Source: an uncultured Eubacteriales bacterium
GTDB taxonomy: Bacteria; Bacillota_A; Clostridia; Lachnospirales; Lachnospiraceae
Length of the DNA stretch: 7,589 nucleotides
Direction of reading: 5' to 3'
Assembly: GCA_902803345.1 (NCBI GenBank)
Contig: CADCPV010000339.1
Location: 1-7,589, forward strand
Position 1 is the stretch's first letter; every line of letters starts with the position of its first letter. The translations under genes and the position numbers were made by a program. The notes beneath the pieces were generated by a model. That model worked only from the letters and a program-made list of their open reading frames with translations. It had not been told where the DNA came from and made no database searches. Of this stretch, positions 1 to 6,057 are shown piece after piece.

Positions 1-44
1 GCGAAGAAGAGGACGGCAAAAGCCCAGCGGACCCATTCACTCAT
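1..44 (-). CDS. mrpG: Probable MrpG/MnhG-type antiporter subunit, N-terminal fragment
   Basis: Only 14 full codons are in the window, reading MSEWVRWAFAVLFF, and the gene runs off the left edge. MrpG is a small membrane subunit of the Mrp cation/proton antiporter. The visible part is a short polar start followed by a hydrophobic stretch, as expected for the first membrane helix of MrpG, but too little is present to test family motifs. The ATG overlaps the end of mrpF by 8 bases (ATGAGTGA), and an AGGAGG lies 12 bases upstream inside mrpF, a rather long spacing. The call rests mainly on position, because mrpG normally follows mrpF. Any other small membrane protein is possible. Confidence 0.55.
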   Translation of the reverse strand, partial: MSEWVRWAFAVLFF

Positions 45-348
45 ACAGCGAACTTTCCTCCTTTCCGTCCCGGTCCTCTCTTCCCCCGCTGATGTGGATT
101 TTGCTCAAGATCACAACCGCGAGGAAACTGCAGAGGCCGTATACGAGGCAGACATCCAGAAGCCAGTTTTCCCGAAGGAACAGTGCAAGGGCCGCAAGAA
201 GCGCCGTCGAGAAAGACCCGATCATGTTGATTCCCATGATCCGGTCCGGCCGGCGCGGTCCCCGTATGGCGCGGACAAGTCCGAACAGGATCGCCACCGA
301 AAGAAGCCCGATCACTGCCACCAATGTATAGTGCTTCAAGAGTTCCAT
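37..348 (-). CDS. mrpF: MrpF/MnhF-type cation/proton antiporter subunit
   Basis: A 103-residue membrane protein with three hydrophobic segments at about residues 8-29, 37-58 and 63-82, then a charged cytoplasmic-type tail (about 87-103). MrpF is one of the small subunits of the multi-subunit Mrp Na+/H+ antiporter in the cytoplasmic membrane; homologues also sit in Mbh-type hydrogenases. The family signature is visible: R26, GPRRPDRI at 30-37 with D35, and LLDVCLVYGLCSFLAVVILSK at about 63-83 with D65 inside the membrane. D35 and D65 fit conserved acidic positions of the family. The tail is a little longer than in a typical member of about 90-97 residues. The ATG directly abuts the mrpE stop (TGAATG) with a GGAGG five bases upstream, so translation is probably coupled to mrpE. 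Confidence 0.88.
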   Translation of the reverse strand: MELLKHYTLVAVIGLLSVAILFGLVRAIRGPRRPDRIMGINMIGSFSTALLAALALFLRENWLLDVCLVYGLCSFLAVVILSKIHISGGREDRDGKEESSLYE

Positions 349-807
349 TCAGGCCTCCATTTTCCGAAGGAGTTTCAGAAGGACATTGCTGTCCGAACAG
401 TCCAAAAGCCGCTCCGACAGGCAGTGTACGGTAAACACATCTTCATCCGCTTCGACCGTAATCGTTCCGGGCGTCAGCGTGATGGAGTTTGCAAAAAGAT
501 AGCGGCAGAAATCCGTCCGAAGGTCGCTGTCAAAGGTGACCAGGACCGGCTGCAGTGTCTTCTCCTTCCGGGAGATCAGCCGGATCACGGCAAGATTCGC
601 CTTCATGATTTCGAAAAGCAGTACAAAGAGGAAGGCAGCAAAATAAGGGCTCTTCTGTAGAACCCTCAGGTCTTTTCTAATGGTATAGCCCAGAAGAATG
701 CGCAGGAAAAGGCCCAGAAGCGCTGTGAGCCCGAGCCCCAGAAGCACTGTCTCAGCCGTAATCCTTCCGTTCAGGACCATCCAGAATAGAAAAATCAGGA
801 AGTACAA
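349..807 (-). CDS. mrpE: MrpE/MnhE-type cation/proton antiporter subunit
   Basis: A 152-residue protein of usual MrpE length (about 150-160). MrpE is a membrane subunit needed for assembly or full activity of Mrp antiporters; it is called MbhA in archaeal membrane-bound hydrogenases. Residues 1-40 form a hydrophobic hairpin containing the typical FWMVLNG (8-14), and a further hydrophobic segment lies at about 55-79 with the family-like EIMKANLAVIRL (66-77). The soluble C-terminal part holds the hallmark ANSITLTPGTITVE (106-119) followed by a short strand and VHCL (127-130). The start is TTG. It is preferred because a strong GGAAGGGGG lies seven bases upstream and because the next ATG (residue 10) would remove the first membrane segment. 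The gene begins 19 bases after hisK with no terminator between, so it is probably transcribed with the his genes. Confidence 0.9.
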   Translation of the reverse strand: MYFLIFLFWMVLNGRITAETVLLGLGLTALLGLFLRILLGYTIRKDLRVLQKSPYFAAFLFVLLFEIMKANLAVIRLISRKEKTLQPVLVTFDSDLRTDFCRYLFANSITLTPGTITVEADEDVFTVHCLSERLLDCSDSNVLLKLLRKMEA

Positions 808-814
808 GCCGCTG

Positions 815-823
815 CCCCCTTCC
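815..823 (-). promoter_or_regulatory. Ribosome binding site of mrpE (supports TTG start)
   Basis: GGAAGGGGG lies in the 19-base hisK-mrpE gap, seven bases before the TTG at 807. It decides the mrpE start and shows that mrpE has its own initiation site rather than relying only on read-through from hisK. Confidence 0.7.
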
Positions 824-826
824 GAT

Positions 827-1576
827 TCAGATCAGGTGTTCATAATCTCCGAAACGGTGCATCAGCGTGGATACGCTGTGACTGTCACTGGAGAGAATCA
901 GCCTTCCGCCGCGGTCCCGGATGTAGTCGATCATCGGCTTTGAGGGATACGGCGAAGTCCGGTAGCCGCGCGCCATCGCACCGGTATTGATTTCAAAAGG
1001 AATTCCATACGGGAGAAGCCGGTCAAGCGCCTTTTTCCAGGCGCTGATATAGCGCGGATCCTTCGGATCAAAAAGCGGATCGCGCTCAATATAGAGGCTG
1101 ATCAGATCAAAGTGCCCGATCAGATCGCAGGAAGTCCGATTAACAATGTCTGAGACCGTTTCAAAGTAGCGGGCAGTCAGTCCGTAGATGTCGCCGTCAA
1201 AGTATTTCCGACAGGCCTCCCGGACGAGTTCCGTTCCCCAGTCGATCTCAACATACTCCTCTCCGAGATGCAGATAGTGTACAGCACCGATCACGTAATC
1301 AAAGCCCTCCGGATGCACATCCGACTCGTAATCCTGCTCGATCCCGAGAAGAATCTGTATTTTCCCCGCATACTTTTCCCGAAGGCGCTTTCCCTCCCGA
1401 AGATACGCGCCATAGTTTTCCTTCTTCATGCAGTAGGACAGGTCAAAGGAGGTGTGGCTGTGGTCGGAGAAGCCGATTTTCTGCATGCCCATCGAAACAG
1501 CAGACAGAACCATCTCCTCCATGCTGTTCCGTCCGTCGCTGAAAGTTGTATGAACGTGATAATCTTCGCGGATCAT
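827..1576 (-). CDS. hisK: Histidinol-phosphate phosphatase, PHP family (HisK/HisJ)
   Basis: Removes phosphate from L-histidinol phosphate, the next-to-last product of the pathway, in the cytoplasm. The 249-residue protein shows the PHP metal-site pattern: HVH at 7-9 with D14, SDHSH at 37-41 (H39), E80 in GIEQD, H100 in GAVH, H155 in GHFD, and SSDSH at 229-233 (D231, H233). It is not related to the HAD-type phosphatase domain of enterobacterial HisB, and hisB here is monofunctional, so a separate phosphatase is required. The start overlaps the hisIE stop by four bases (ATGA), with AGGA about ten bases upstream. The C-terminus stops about 16 residues after the last metal ligand, somewhat shorter than I would expect for the family, but all ligands are present. 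Bacillus nomenclature would call it hisJ. Confidence 0.93.
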   Translation of the reverse strand: MIREDYHVHTTFSDGRNSMEEMVLSAVSMGMQKIGFSDHSHTSFDLSYCMKKENYGAYLREGKRLREKYAGKIQILLGIEQDYESDVHPEGFDYVIGAVHYLHLGEEYVEIDWGTELVREACRKYFDGDIYGLTARYFETVSDIVNRTSCDLIGHFDLISLYIERDPLFDPKDPRYISAWKKALDRLLPYGIPFEINTGAMARGYRTSPYPSKPMIDYIRDRGGRLILSSDSHSVSTLMHRFGDYEHLI

Positions 1577-2223
1577 GTCATTTTTTCCTGTTTTACTTTA
1601 TGGTCGATAACATGGCGGGAGGCAAGTTCCGAGCGGATGTCCTCGAGCGTAATGCCCTGCTCCACCATCAGCACCATGACATGGTACGCAAGGTCCGCGA
1701 TCTCATAAATCGTTTCCTTTTTGTCCTGTGCCTTCGCCGCAATGATCACTTCCGTCGACTCCTCGCCGACTTTTTTCAGGATCTTGTCAAGGCCTTTTTC
1801 AAACAGATAGGTCGTGTAGGAGCCTTCCTTTTTCTCGCTTTTGCGGCCTTCAATCAGGCGCATCAGGCCTTCATAGCTGAAGGGCTCCCGGTCCGGATTG
1901 GATTCATAGACCGGATATTCAAAGCAGGAGGTCGTGCCGAGGTGGCAGGCCGGACCGTCCGGATGCACCCGAAGGAGAAGCGTATCCCGGTCGCAGTCCG
2001 CCGTGACCGAAACCACATGCTGGTAATTGCCGCTGGTATCGCCCTTGATCCAGAGTTCATTCCGGGAGCGTGACCAGAAGCAGGCCAGTTCCCGTTCCAT
2101 TGTGACCTGAAGGCTTTCACGGTTCATCCAGGCCACCATCAGGACCTCTTTTGTCTCCGCGTCCTGCACCACTGCGGGGATCAGGCCCCGCTCGTCAAAT
2201 TTCAGTTCAGAAAGTTCCGTCAT
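1573..2223 (-). CDS. hisIE: Bifunctional phosphoribosyl-AMP cyclohydrolase / phosphoribosyl-ATP pyrophosphatase
   Basis: Carries out steps two and three: the HisE part splits pyrophosphate from phosphoribosyl-ATP and the HisI part opens the adenine ring of phosphoribosyl-AMP. Residues 1-110 are the HisI domain, with WIKGDTSGN (58-66), ADCDRD (75-80; D76, D78, D80 for Mg2+) and the zinc cysteines C77, C93 and C100 in [11 protein letters not shown]. After a short charged linker, residues about 136-205 are the HisE domain, an all-helical MazG-like fold with [14 protein letters not shown] (151-164) and [14 protein letters not shown] (173-186). A length of 216 fits the fused enzyme. The ATG directly follows the hisF stop (TAAATG) with GGGAGG eight bases upstream. 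The 3' end overlaps hisK by four bases. Confidence 0.96.
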   Translation of the reverse strand: MTELSELKFDERGLIPAVVQDAETKEVLMVAWMNRESLQVTMERELACFWSRSRNELWIKGDTSGNYQHVVSVTADCDRDTLLLRVHPDGPACHLGTTSCFEYPVYESNPDREPFSYEGLMRLIEGRKSEKKEGSYTTYLFEKGLDKILKKVGEESTEVIIAAKAQDKKETIYEIADLAYHVMVLMVEQGITLEDIRSELASRHVIDHKVKQEKMT

Positions 2224-2997
2224 TTATTCATCCTCCCGCAGGATCCGCGCCGGAATACCGTGATCCCGCATTTCTTTTTTCAGGTCCGAGATTTTTACTT
2301 CCCCGAAGTGGAAAATGGAAGCTGCAAGCCCCGCATCCACCCGCGGCAGAGTCGTAAACAGTGAGATAAAATCCTGAATGCAGCCCGCGCCGCCGGATGC
2401 GATCACCGGAACATCGACGATCTCCGACACTGCCTGAAGCATCTCAAGGTCAAATCCCCTTTTTACGCCGTCCGTATCGATCGAATTCAGGACAATTTCG
2501 CCGGCACCGGATTCGACACCGTTTTTGATCCAGGACAGGGCCTCGATCCCGGTGTCTTCTCTTCCGCCCTTTGCAAAGACCCGAAACTCTCCGTCCACGC
2601 GCTTCACATCCACCGAAAGCACAACGCACTGGTCGCCGTAGATCCGGGCAGCTTCCCCGATCAGTTTCGGATTGCGGATCGCACCGGAGTTCACGGACAC
2701 CTTGTCCGCGCCGCTCTTTAAAACGCGGTCAAAGTCCGCGACCGTATTGATTCCGCCGCCCACTGTAAGCGGAATAAAGACCTTTTCCGCGGTTTCACGG
2801 AGAATCTCGGTGAAAATCCTTCTGCCGTCGGAAGAAGCCGTTATATCGTAAAATACGAGCTCGTCCGCGCCGCAGCGGGAATAATAATCCGCAAGCGCGA
2901 CCGGGGAATCCACATCCCGAAGCCCCTCAAAATTCACGCCCTTTACGACGCGCCCGTCCCGTACATCGAGACAGGGAATAATTCTTTTTGTAATCAT
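2224..2997 (-). CDS. hisF: Imidazole glycerol phosphate synthase, cyclase subunit HisF
   Basis: Uses ammonia delivered by HisH to convert PRFAR into imidazole glycerol phosphate and AICAR, the latter returning to purine synthesis. The 257-residue (beta/alpha)8 barrel has the usual length. The catalytic aspartates are D11 in IPCLDV and D130 in SVDVKR. Phosphate-binding turns are VGGGI (79-83) and IASGGAG (199-205), and the loop NSIDTDG (171-177) is typical. It is an old paralogue of HisA, encoded just upstream. The ATG overlaps the hisA stop by four bases (ATGA), with GGAG five bases before the start, so translation is probably coupled. HisF and HisH act as a heterodimer. Confidence 0.97.
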   Translation of the reverse strand: MITKRIIPCLDVRDGRVVKGVNFEGLRDVDSPVALADYYSRCGADELVFYDITASSDGRRIFTEILRETAEKVFIPLTVGGGINTVADFDRVLKSGADKVSVNSGAIRNPKLIGEAARIYGDQCVVLSVDVKRVDGEFRVFAKGGREDTGIEALSWIKNGVESGAGEIVLNSIDTDGVKRGFDLEMLQAVSEIVDVPVIASGGAGCIQDFISLFTTLPRVDAGLAASIFHFGEVKISDLKKEMRDHGIPARILREDE

Positions 2998-3746
2998 ATT
3001 GTCTCCAGCTGACTGCTGTCAGGCCTTTTGTCTTCCCCGGCACACCGGATCGCTTCCCGAAGGTCAATCGCCCCGGTATAATAGGCTTTTCCGATAATTG
3101 CCCCGTACAGCCCCTGATCCCGAAGCGTTTCGATGTCCGTGAGATCCGAAACGCCGCCGGATGCAATGATCTGAAGGGAAAGGCGCTTTTTGAGTTCTTT
3201 GTAAAGTCCGGTATTGGTGCCTTTCATTGCGCCGTCCCGGCTGATATCGGTGACGATCAGCGTCGTAACGCCGAGATCTTTCATCTTTTCTGCAAACTCA
3301 AAGGCCGGCCAGGCGGATTTCTCGGTCCAGCCGCGGATTGCCGCATAGCCTTCGCGGATGTCGATGCCGACAGCAATCTTCGGGCCGTATGCCTGTACCG
3401 CTTCCTTCAGGAAATCCGGATTCGTCACGGCAGCCGTTCCGAGGATCACGCGGTCGATACCTGCATTAAGATACTTCTGCACCGTCTCCATGGAGCGGAT
3501 TCCGCCTCCGACCTCGACAAAGAGGCCGGTCTGCGCCTTAATCCTGAGAATCACCGGGAGGTTCGGCGTTCCGCCTGTCTTCGCGCCTTCCAGATCCACA
3601 ACATGGATGCAGGAAGCGCCGGCTTTTCTGAAATCCGCCGCAACTTCGCTGGGATTCTCGCTGTAAACCGTCATCTTCTCATAATCGCCCCGAAGAAGCC
3701 GCACAGCCTTTCCGTCATATAAATCGATCGCAGGAAAAATCAGCAT
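2994..3746 (-). CDS. hisA: ProFAR isomerase HisA
   Basis: Catalyses the Amadori rearrangement of ProFAR to PRFAR (1-(5-phosphoribosyl)-5-[(5-phosphoribosylamino)methylideneamino]imidazole-4-carboxamide isomerase). The 250-residue (beta/alpha)8 barrel carries the catalytic pair D8 in FPAIDLYDG and D129 in VGIDIREG, plus TDISRDG (166-172), VGGGI (79-83) and IASGGV (194-199) for the two substrate phosphates. It reads as a dedicated HisA; nothing suggests a PriA-type dual enzyme, but residues alone cannot exclude extra activity. The start is ATG with GGAGGG nine bases upstream. The 35-base gap before it is the largest in the window; I see no hairpin or promoter there. Confidence 0.96.
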   Translation of the reverse strand: MLIFPAIDLYDGKAVRLLRGDYEKMTVYSENPSEVAADFRKAGASCIHVVDLEGAKTGGTPNLPVILRIKAQTGLFVEVGGGIRSMETVQKYLNAGIDRVILGTAAVTNPDFLKEAVQAYGPKIAVGIDIREGYAAIRGWTEKSAWPAFEFAEKMKDLGVTTLIVTDISRDGAMKGTNTGLYKELKKRLSLQIIASGGVSDLTDIETLRDQGLYGAIIGKAYYTGAIDLREAIRCAGEDKRPDSSQLETI

Positions 3747-3781
3747 GTTCTGTTACCCTCCGAAGACTCTCTGTATGATGC

Positions 3782-4390
3782 TCACAGATCCGCAAAAGCC
3801 CGGAGGATCCGAAGCCCCACGGCGCCGCTCTTTTCCGGGTGGAACTGGCAGCCGAATACATTGTCACGCTCAATCGAGGCCGTAATCTCCGTTCCGTATT
3901 CCACGGTTGCGGAAACATAGGCATCACAGTCCACTGCGCTGTAGGAGTGTACAAAGTATACGCAGTCGCCTTCGTGAACATACCGGAAAAGCGGGCTTTC
4001 CTTCACGAAATGCAGCGCGTTCCAGCCCATCGCGGGCACCTTCAGATCCGAAGGGATCCTGCCGCGCATCGCAGTCACCTTTCCCGGGATCAGTGAAAGC
4101 CCCTGATGCTCGCCGTACTCATAACTTTTATCTAAAAGAAGCTGCATCCCAAGACAGATCCCAAGAAGCGGCTTTCCGGATGCAGCCTCCTCTTTCACAA
4201 GATCCGAAAGACCGCTCTCCCGAAGTTTTTTCGCCGCATCCTCGAAGGCGCCGACGCCCGGCAGAATCAGCCGGTCCGCCGCAAGAATCCGCTCCGGATC
4301 CGCGGTTGCTTCCGCCGGAATTCCGAGGGATGCAAAGGAGCTTTTCAGGGAGAACAGATTCCCGACGCCGTAATCAATAATCGCAACCAT
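3782..4390 (-). CDS. hisH: Imidazole glycerol phosphate synthase, glutaminase subunit HisH
   Basis: A class I glutamine amidotransferase that hydrolyses glutamine and channels ammonia to HisF. Its 202 residues match the family. The catalytic triad is visible: C79 in GICLGMQLL, and H184 with E186 in FHPEKS. N-terminal DYGVGN (6-11) and LPGVGAFE (43-50) are typical of HisH, the latter forming the oxyanion region. The ATG lies 11 bases after hisB, whose stop runs into the ribosome binding site (TAAGGAG, seven bases before the start). The product should be inactive without HisF, which is encoded one gene further on. Confidence 0.97.
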   Translation of the reverse strand: MVAIIDYGVGNLFSLKSSFASLGIPAEATADPERILAADRLILPGVGAFEDAAKKLRESGLSDLVKEEAASGKPLLGICLGMQLLLDKSYEYGEHQGLSLIPGKVTAMRGRIPSDLKVPAMGWNALHFVKESPLFRYVHEGDCVYFVHSYSAVDCDAYVSATVEYGTEITASIERDNVFGCQFHPEKSGAVGLRILRAFADL

Positions 4391-4401
4391 CTGTCTGCTC
4401 C

Positions 4402-4989
4402 TTACAGTACACCCTTCGTGGAGGGAATCTCATCCGCGAAATCCGGGTCGATCGAAACGGCCTTTTTCACCGTTCTGCCAAAGGACTTGAAGGCGCCTTC
4501 GATGATGTGGTGCGAATTCGTGCCGGCAAGTTTCCGGATATGCAGCGTGCAGCCGGCATTTCGGACAAAACCGAGGAAAAACTCCTCAACAAGCTCTGTA
4601 TCGAAAGTTCCGACTTTTTTTGCCCTGACCGGAAGATCAAATCCGAGATAGGGCCGGCCGGAAAAATCCACAGCCGTCAGCACCAGCGCCTCGTCCATCG
4701 GGAGTGTCGTATCGCCGTAACGCAGGATCCCGCGCTTGTCACCGAGCGCTTCTTTGAATGCGAGCCCCAGCGCGATGCCGATATCCTCGACGCTGTGGTG
4801 GTCGTCGACCTCTGTATCTCCGGCGCAGCGAACCGAAAGGTCAAATCTGCCGTGTTTTGCGAAAAGAGTCAGCATATGGTCCAGGAATCCGACGCCGGTA
4901 TTGATCTCCGACTGTCCCGTCCCGTCCAGGTTCAGCGAAAGCGTGATGTCCGTCTCGGCGGTTTTTCTTGCAATTTCCGAGGTTCTCAC
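4402..4989 (-). CDS. hisB: Imidazoleglycerol-phosphate dehydratase HisB (monofunctional)
   Basis: Dehydrates imidazole glycerol phosphate to imidazole acetol phosphate. The 195-residue protein has the duplicated metal-binding pattern of the family: GFLDHML (34-40; H38) and H46, DDHHSVED (62-69; H64, H65, E68), and the C-terminal repeat TNSHHIIEG (157-165; H160, H161, E164). These histidines and glutamates bind two Mn2+ ions in the 24-subunit enzyme of the family. No phosphatase domain is fused, unlike the enterobacterial protein. The start is GTG, chosen because the family N-terminus begins here and GGGAGG lies eight bases upstream. Fourteen bases separate it from hisC. Confidence 0.97.
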   Translation of the reverse strand: MRTSEIARKTAETDITLSLNLDGTGQSEINTGVGFLDHMLTLFAKHGRFDLSVRCAGDTEVDDHHSVEDIGIALGLAFKEALGDKRGILRYGDTTLPMDEALVLTAVDFSGRPYLGFDLPVRAKKVGTFDTELVEEFFLGFVRNAGCTLHIRKLAGTNSHHIIEGAFKSFGRTVKKAVSIDPDFADEIPSTKGVL

Positions 4990-4997
4990 TGTGATTT

Positions 4998-5003
4998 CCT
5001 CCC
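4998..5003 (-). promoter_or_regulatory. Ribosome binding site of hisB (supports GTG start)
   Basis: GGGAGG follows immediately after the hisC stop codon (TAA at 5004-5006) and lies eight bases from the GTG at 4989. No in-frame ATG is closer to it, so it fixes the non-ATG start. Confidence 0.75.
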
Positions 5004-6056
5004 TTAAAGTATCTCCCGAAGCGTGTCCGTAAGCGCCTGCATTTCCGCATCATTCCCGATCGTGATCCTTAAAAAATCCCGGATCCGCGGAACCGTGAAA
5101 TGCCGAACGAGAATGCCTTTCTCCTTCAGCCGAAGGTACAGCTCCTCTCCGCCCATCGTTTCATGTTTCGTAAACACAAAATTTGCGCTGGAAGGAAGAA
5201 CCGTGAATCCGAGCGCCGAAAGCTCCCGGACCGTCCAGGCCCTGGTTTTTTCTATCTTTTTCAGATTTTCTTCAAAATACGCGGTGTCCCGCAGCGCCCC
5301 GACACCGGCCGCCATCGTCATGCGGTTGATATTGTAGGGGTTTGTCGAGAACCGGATGGTCTGAAGATCCCGGATCAGCGCGGGACAGGCAATGCCGATC
5401 CCAAGCCGCGCCCCGGCGAGATTCCGGGACTTGCTGAAGGTCCGCGTCACCAGAAGGTTATCGTATTTTCTGATCAGCGGCGCCGCCGATTCCGCCCCGA
5501 AATCCACGTAGGCTTCGTCCACTACGACAATCCGCTGCGGGTTCGACCGCACGATTTCCTCAATCACCGGGAGCGGGAGTGCGATCCCGGTCGGCGCATT
5601 CGGGTTCGCGATAAACAGGTTTTCCGGCGCAGAAAGGTAAGGCTCAGGATCGATCGTAAAATCCTCCCGGAGCGGAATCTCCCGGTACGGGACCTGGTTC
5701 AGTTCCGCGAAGACCGGATAGAAACCGTAGGTGATATCCGGGAACGCAGCCGGATGATCCTGGTCACAGAAAGCGAGAAAGGCGAAATTCAGGATATCGT
5801 CGGAACCGTTTGTAAAGATCAGCTCCTCTTCTGAAAAGCCAAGGATCTCCGCAGCTTCCTGTGTCAGGCTCCGGCATTCCGGGTCGGAATACAGCTGCAT
5901 CTTCTCTGCTTCTTCCTGTGCCATGGTAACTGCAAGTGCAGACGGCGGATAGGGGGATTCGTTTGTATTCAGCTTGATATAACGCCGGTCCTGCGGCTGT
6001 TCGCCCGGTGTGTAAGGCTCTAAATTCGCGAATTTACTGCTGAAAAAGCGGCTCAT
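5004..6056 (-). CDS. hisC: Histidinol-phosphate aminotransferase HisC
   Basis: A PLP-dependent fold-type I aminotransferase that transfers an amino group from glutamate to imidazole acetol phosphate. The 350-residue protein shows LNTNESPYPP (29-38), TNGSDDIL (82-89), NPNAPTG (151-157), DEAYVDFG (180-187; D180 and Y183 contact the cofactor), the PLP lysine K209 in TRTFSKS, R217 in AGARLG, and R330 in FLRIT for the substrate carboxylate or phosphate end. The frame is open to 6179, but the start was set at the ATG at 6056: the extra 41 residues are low in family character and overlap hisD, while this ATG sits one base after the hisD stop with GGGGAGG six bases upstream. Some HisC proteins also act on aromatic keto acids; that cannot be judged here. 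Confidence 0.95.
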   Translation of the reverse strand: MSRFFSSKFANLEPYTPGEQPQDRRYIKLNTNESPYPPSALAVTMAQEEAEKMQLYSDPECRSLTQEAAEILGFSEEELIFTNGSDDILNFAFLAFCDQDHPAAFPDITYGFYPVFAELNQVPYREIPLREDFTIDPEPYLSAPENLFIANPNAPTGIALPLPVIEEIVRSNPQRIVVVDEAYVDFGAESAAPLIRKYDNLLVTRTFSKSRNLAGARLGIGIACPALIRDLQTIRFSTNPYNINRMTMAAGVGALRDTAYFEENLKKIEKTRAWTVRELSALGFTVLPSSANFVFTKHETMGGEELYLRLKEKGILVRHFTVPRIRDFLRITIGNDAEMQALTDTLREIL

Positions 6057-6057
6057 A

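Noticed and set aside
94..660. Plus-strand open frame of 188 codons opposite mrpF and mrpE
   Set aside because: Antisense to two recognised genes, low-complexity charged translation, no membrane segment or motif.
808..829. Possible terminator between hisK and mrpE
   Set aside because: The gap is 19 bases, holds a ribosome binding site, and shows no stable inverted repeat or T-run.
827..870. Frameshift at the end of hisK
   Set aside because: The alternative frames give no HisK-like tail, so a natural short end is more likely.
1546..2073. Plus-strand open frame of 175 codons opposite hisIE
   Set aside because: Antisense to hisIE, whose zinc and magnesium motifs are intact; the mirrored translation has no family resemblance.
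3747..3781. Possible internal promoter or small RNA in the hisH-hisA gap
   Set aside because: At 35 bases it is the largest gap, but it shows only a ribosome binding site; no -35/-10 pair or hairpin was seen.
3907..4380. Plus-strand open frame of 157 codons opposite hisH
   Set aside because: Antisense shadow with a Ser/Arg/Pro-rich composition typical of a wrong frame.
5100..5834. Plus-strand open frame of 244 codons opposite hisC
   Set aside because: It lies wholly antisense to a well-supported hisC. Its translation is Arg/Pro/Gly-rich with no recognisable family, as expected of a frame mirrored from a GC-rich gene.
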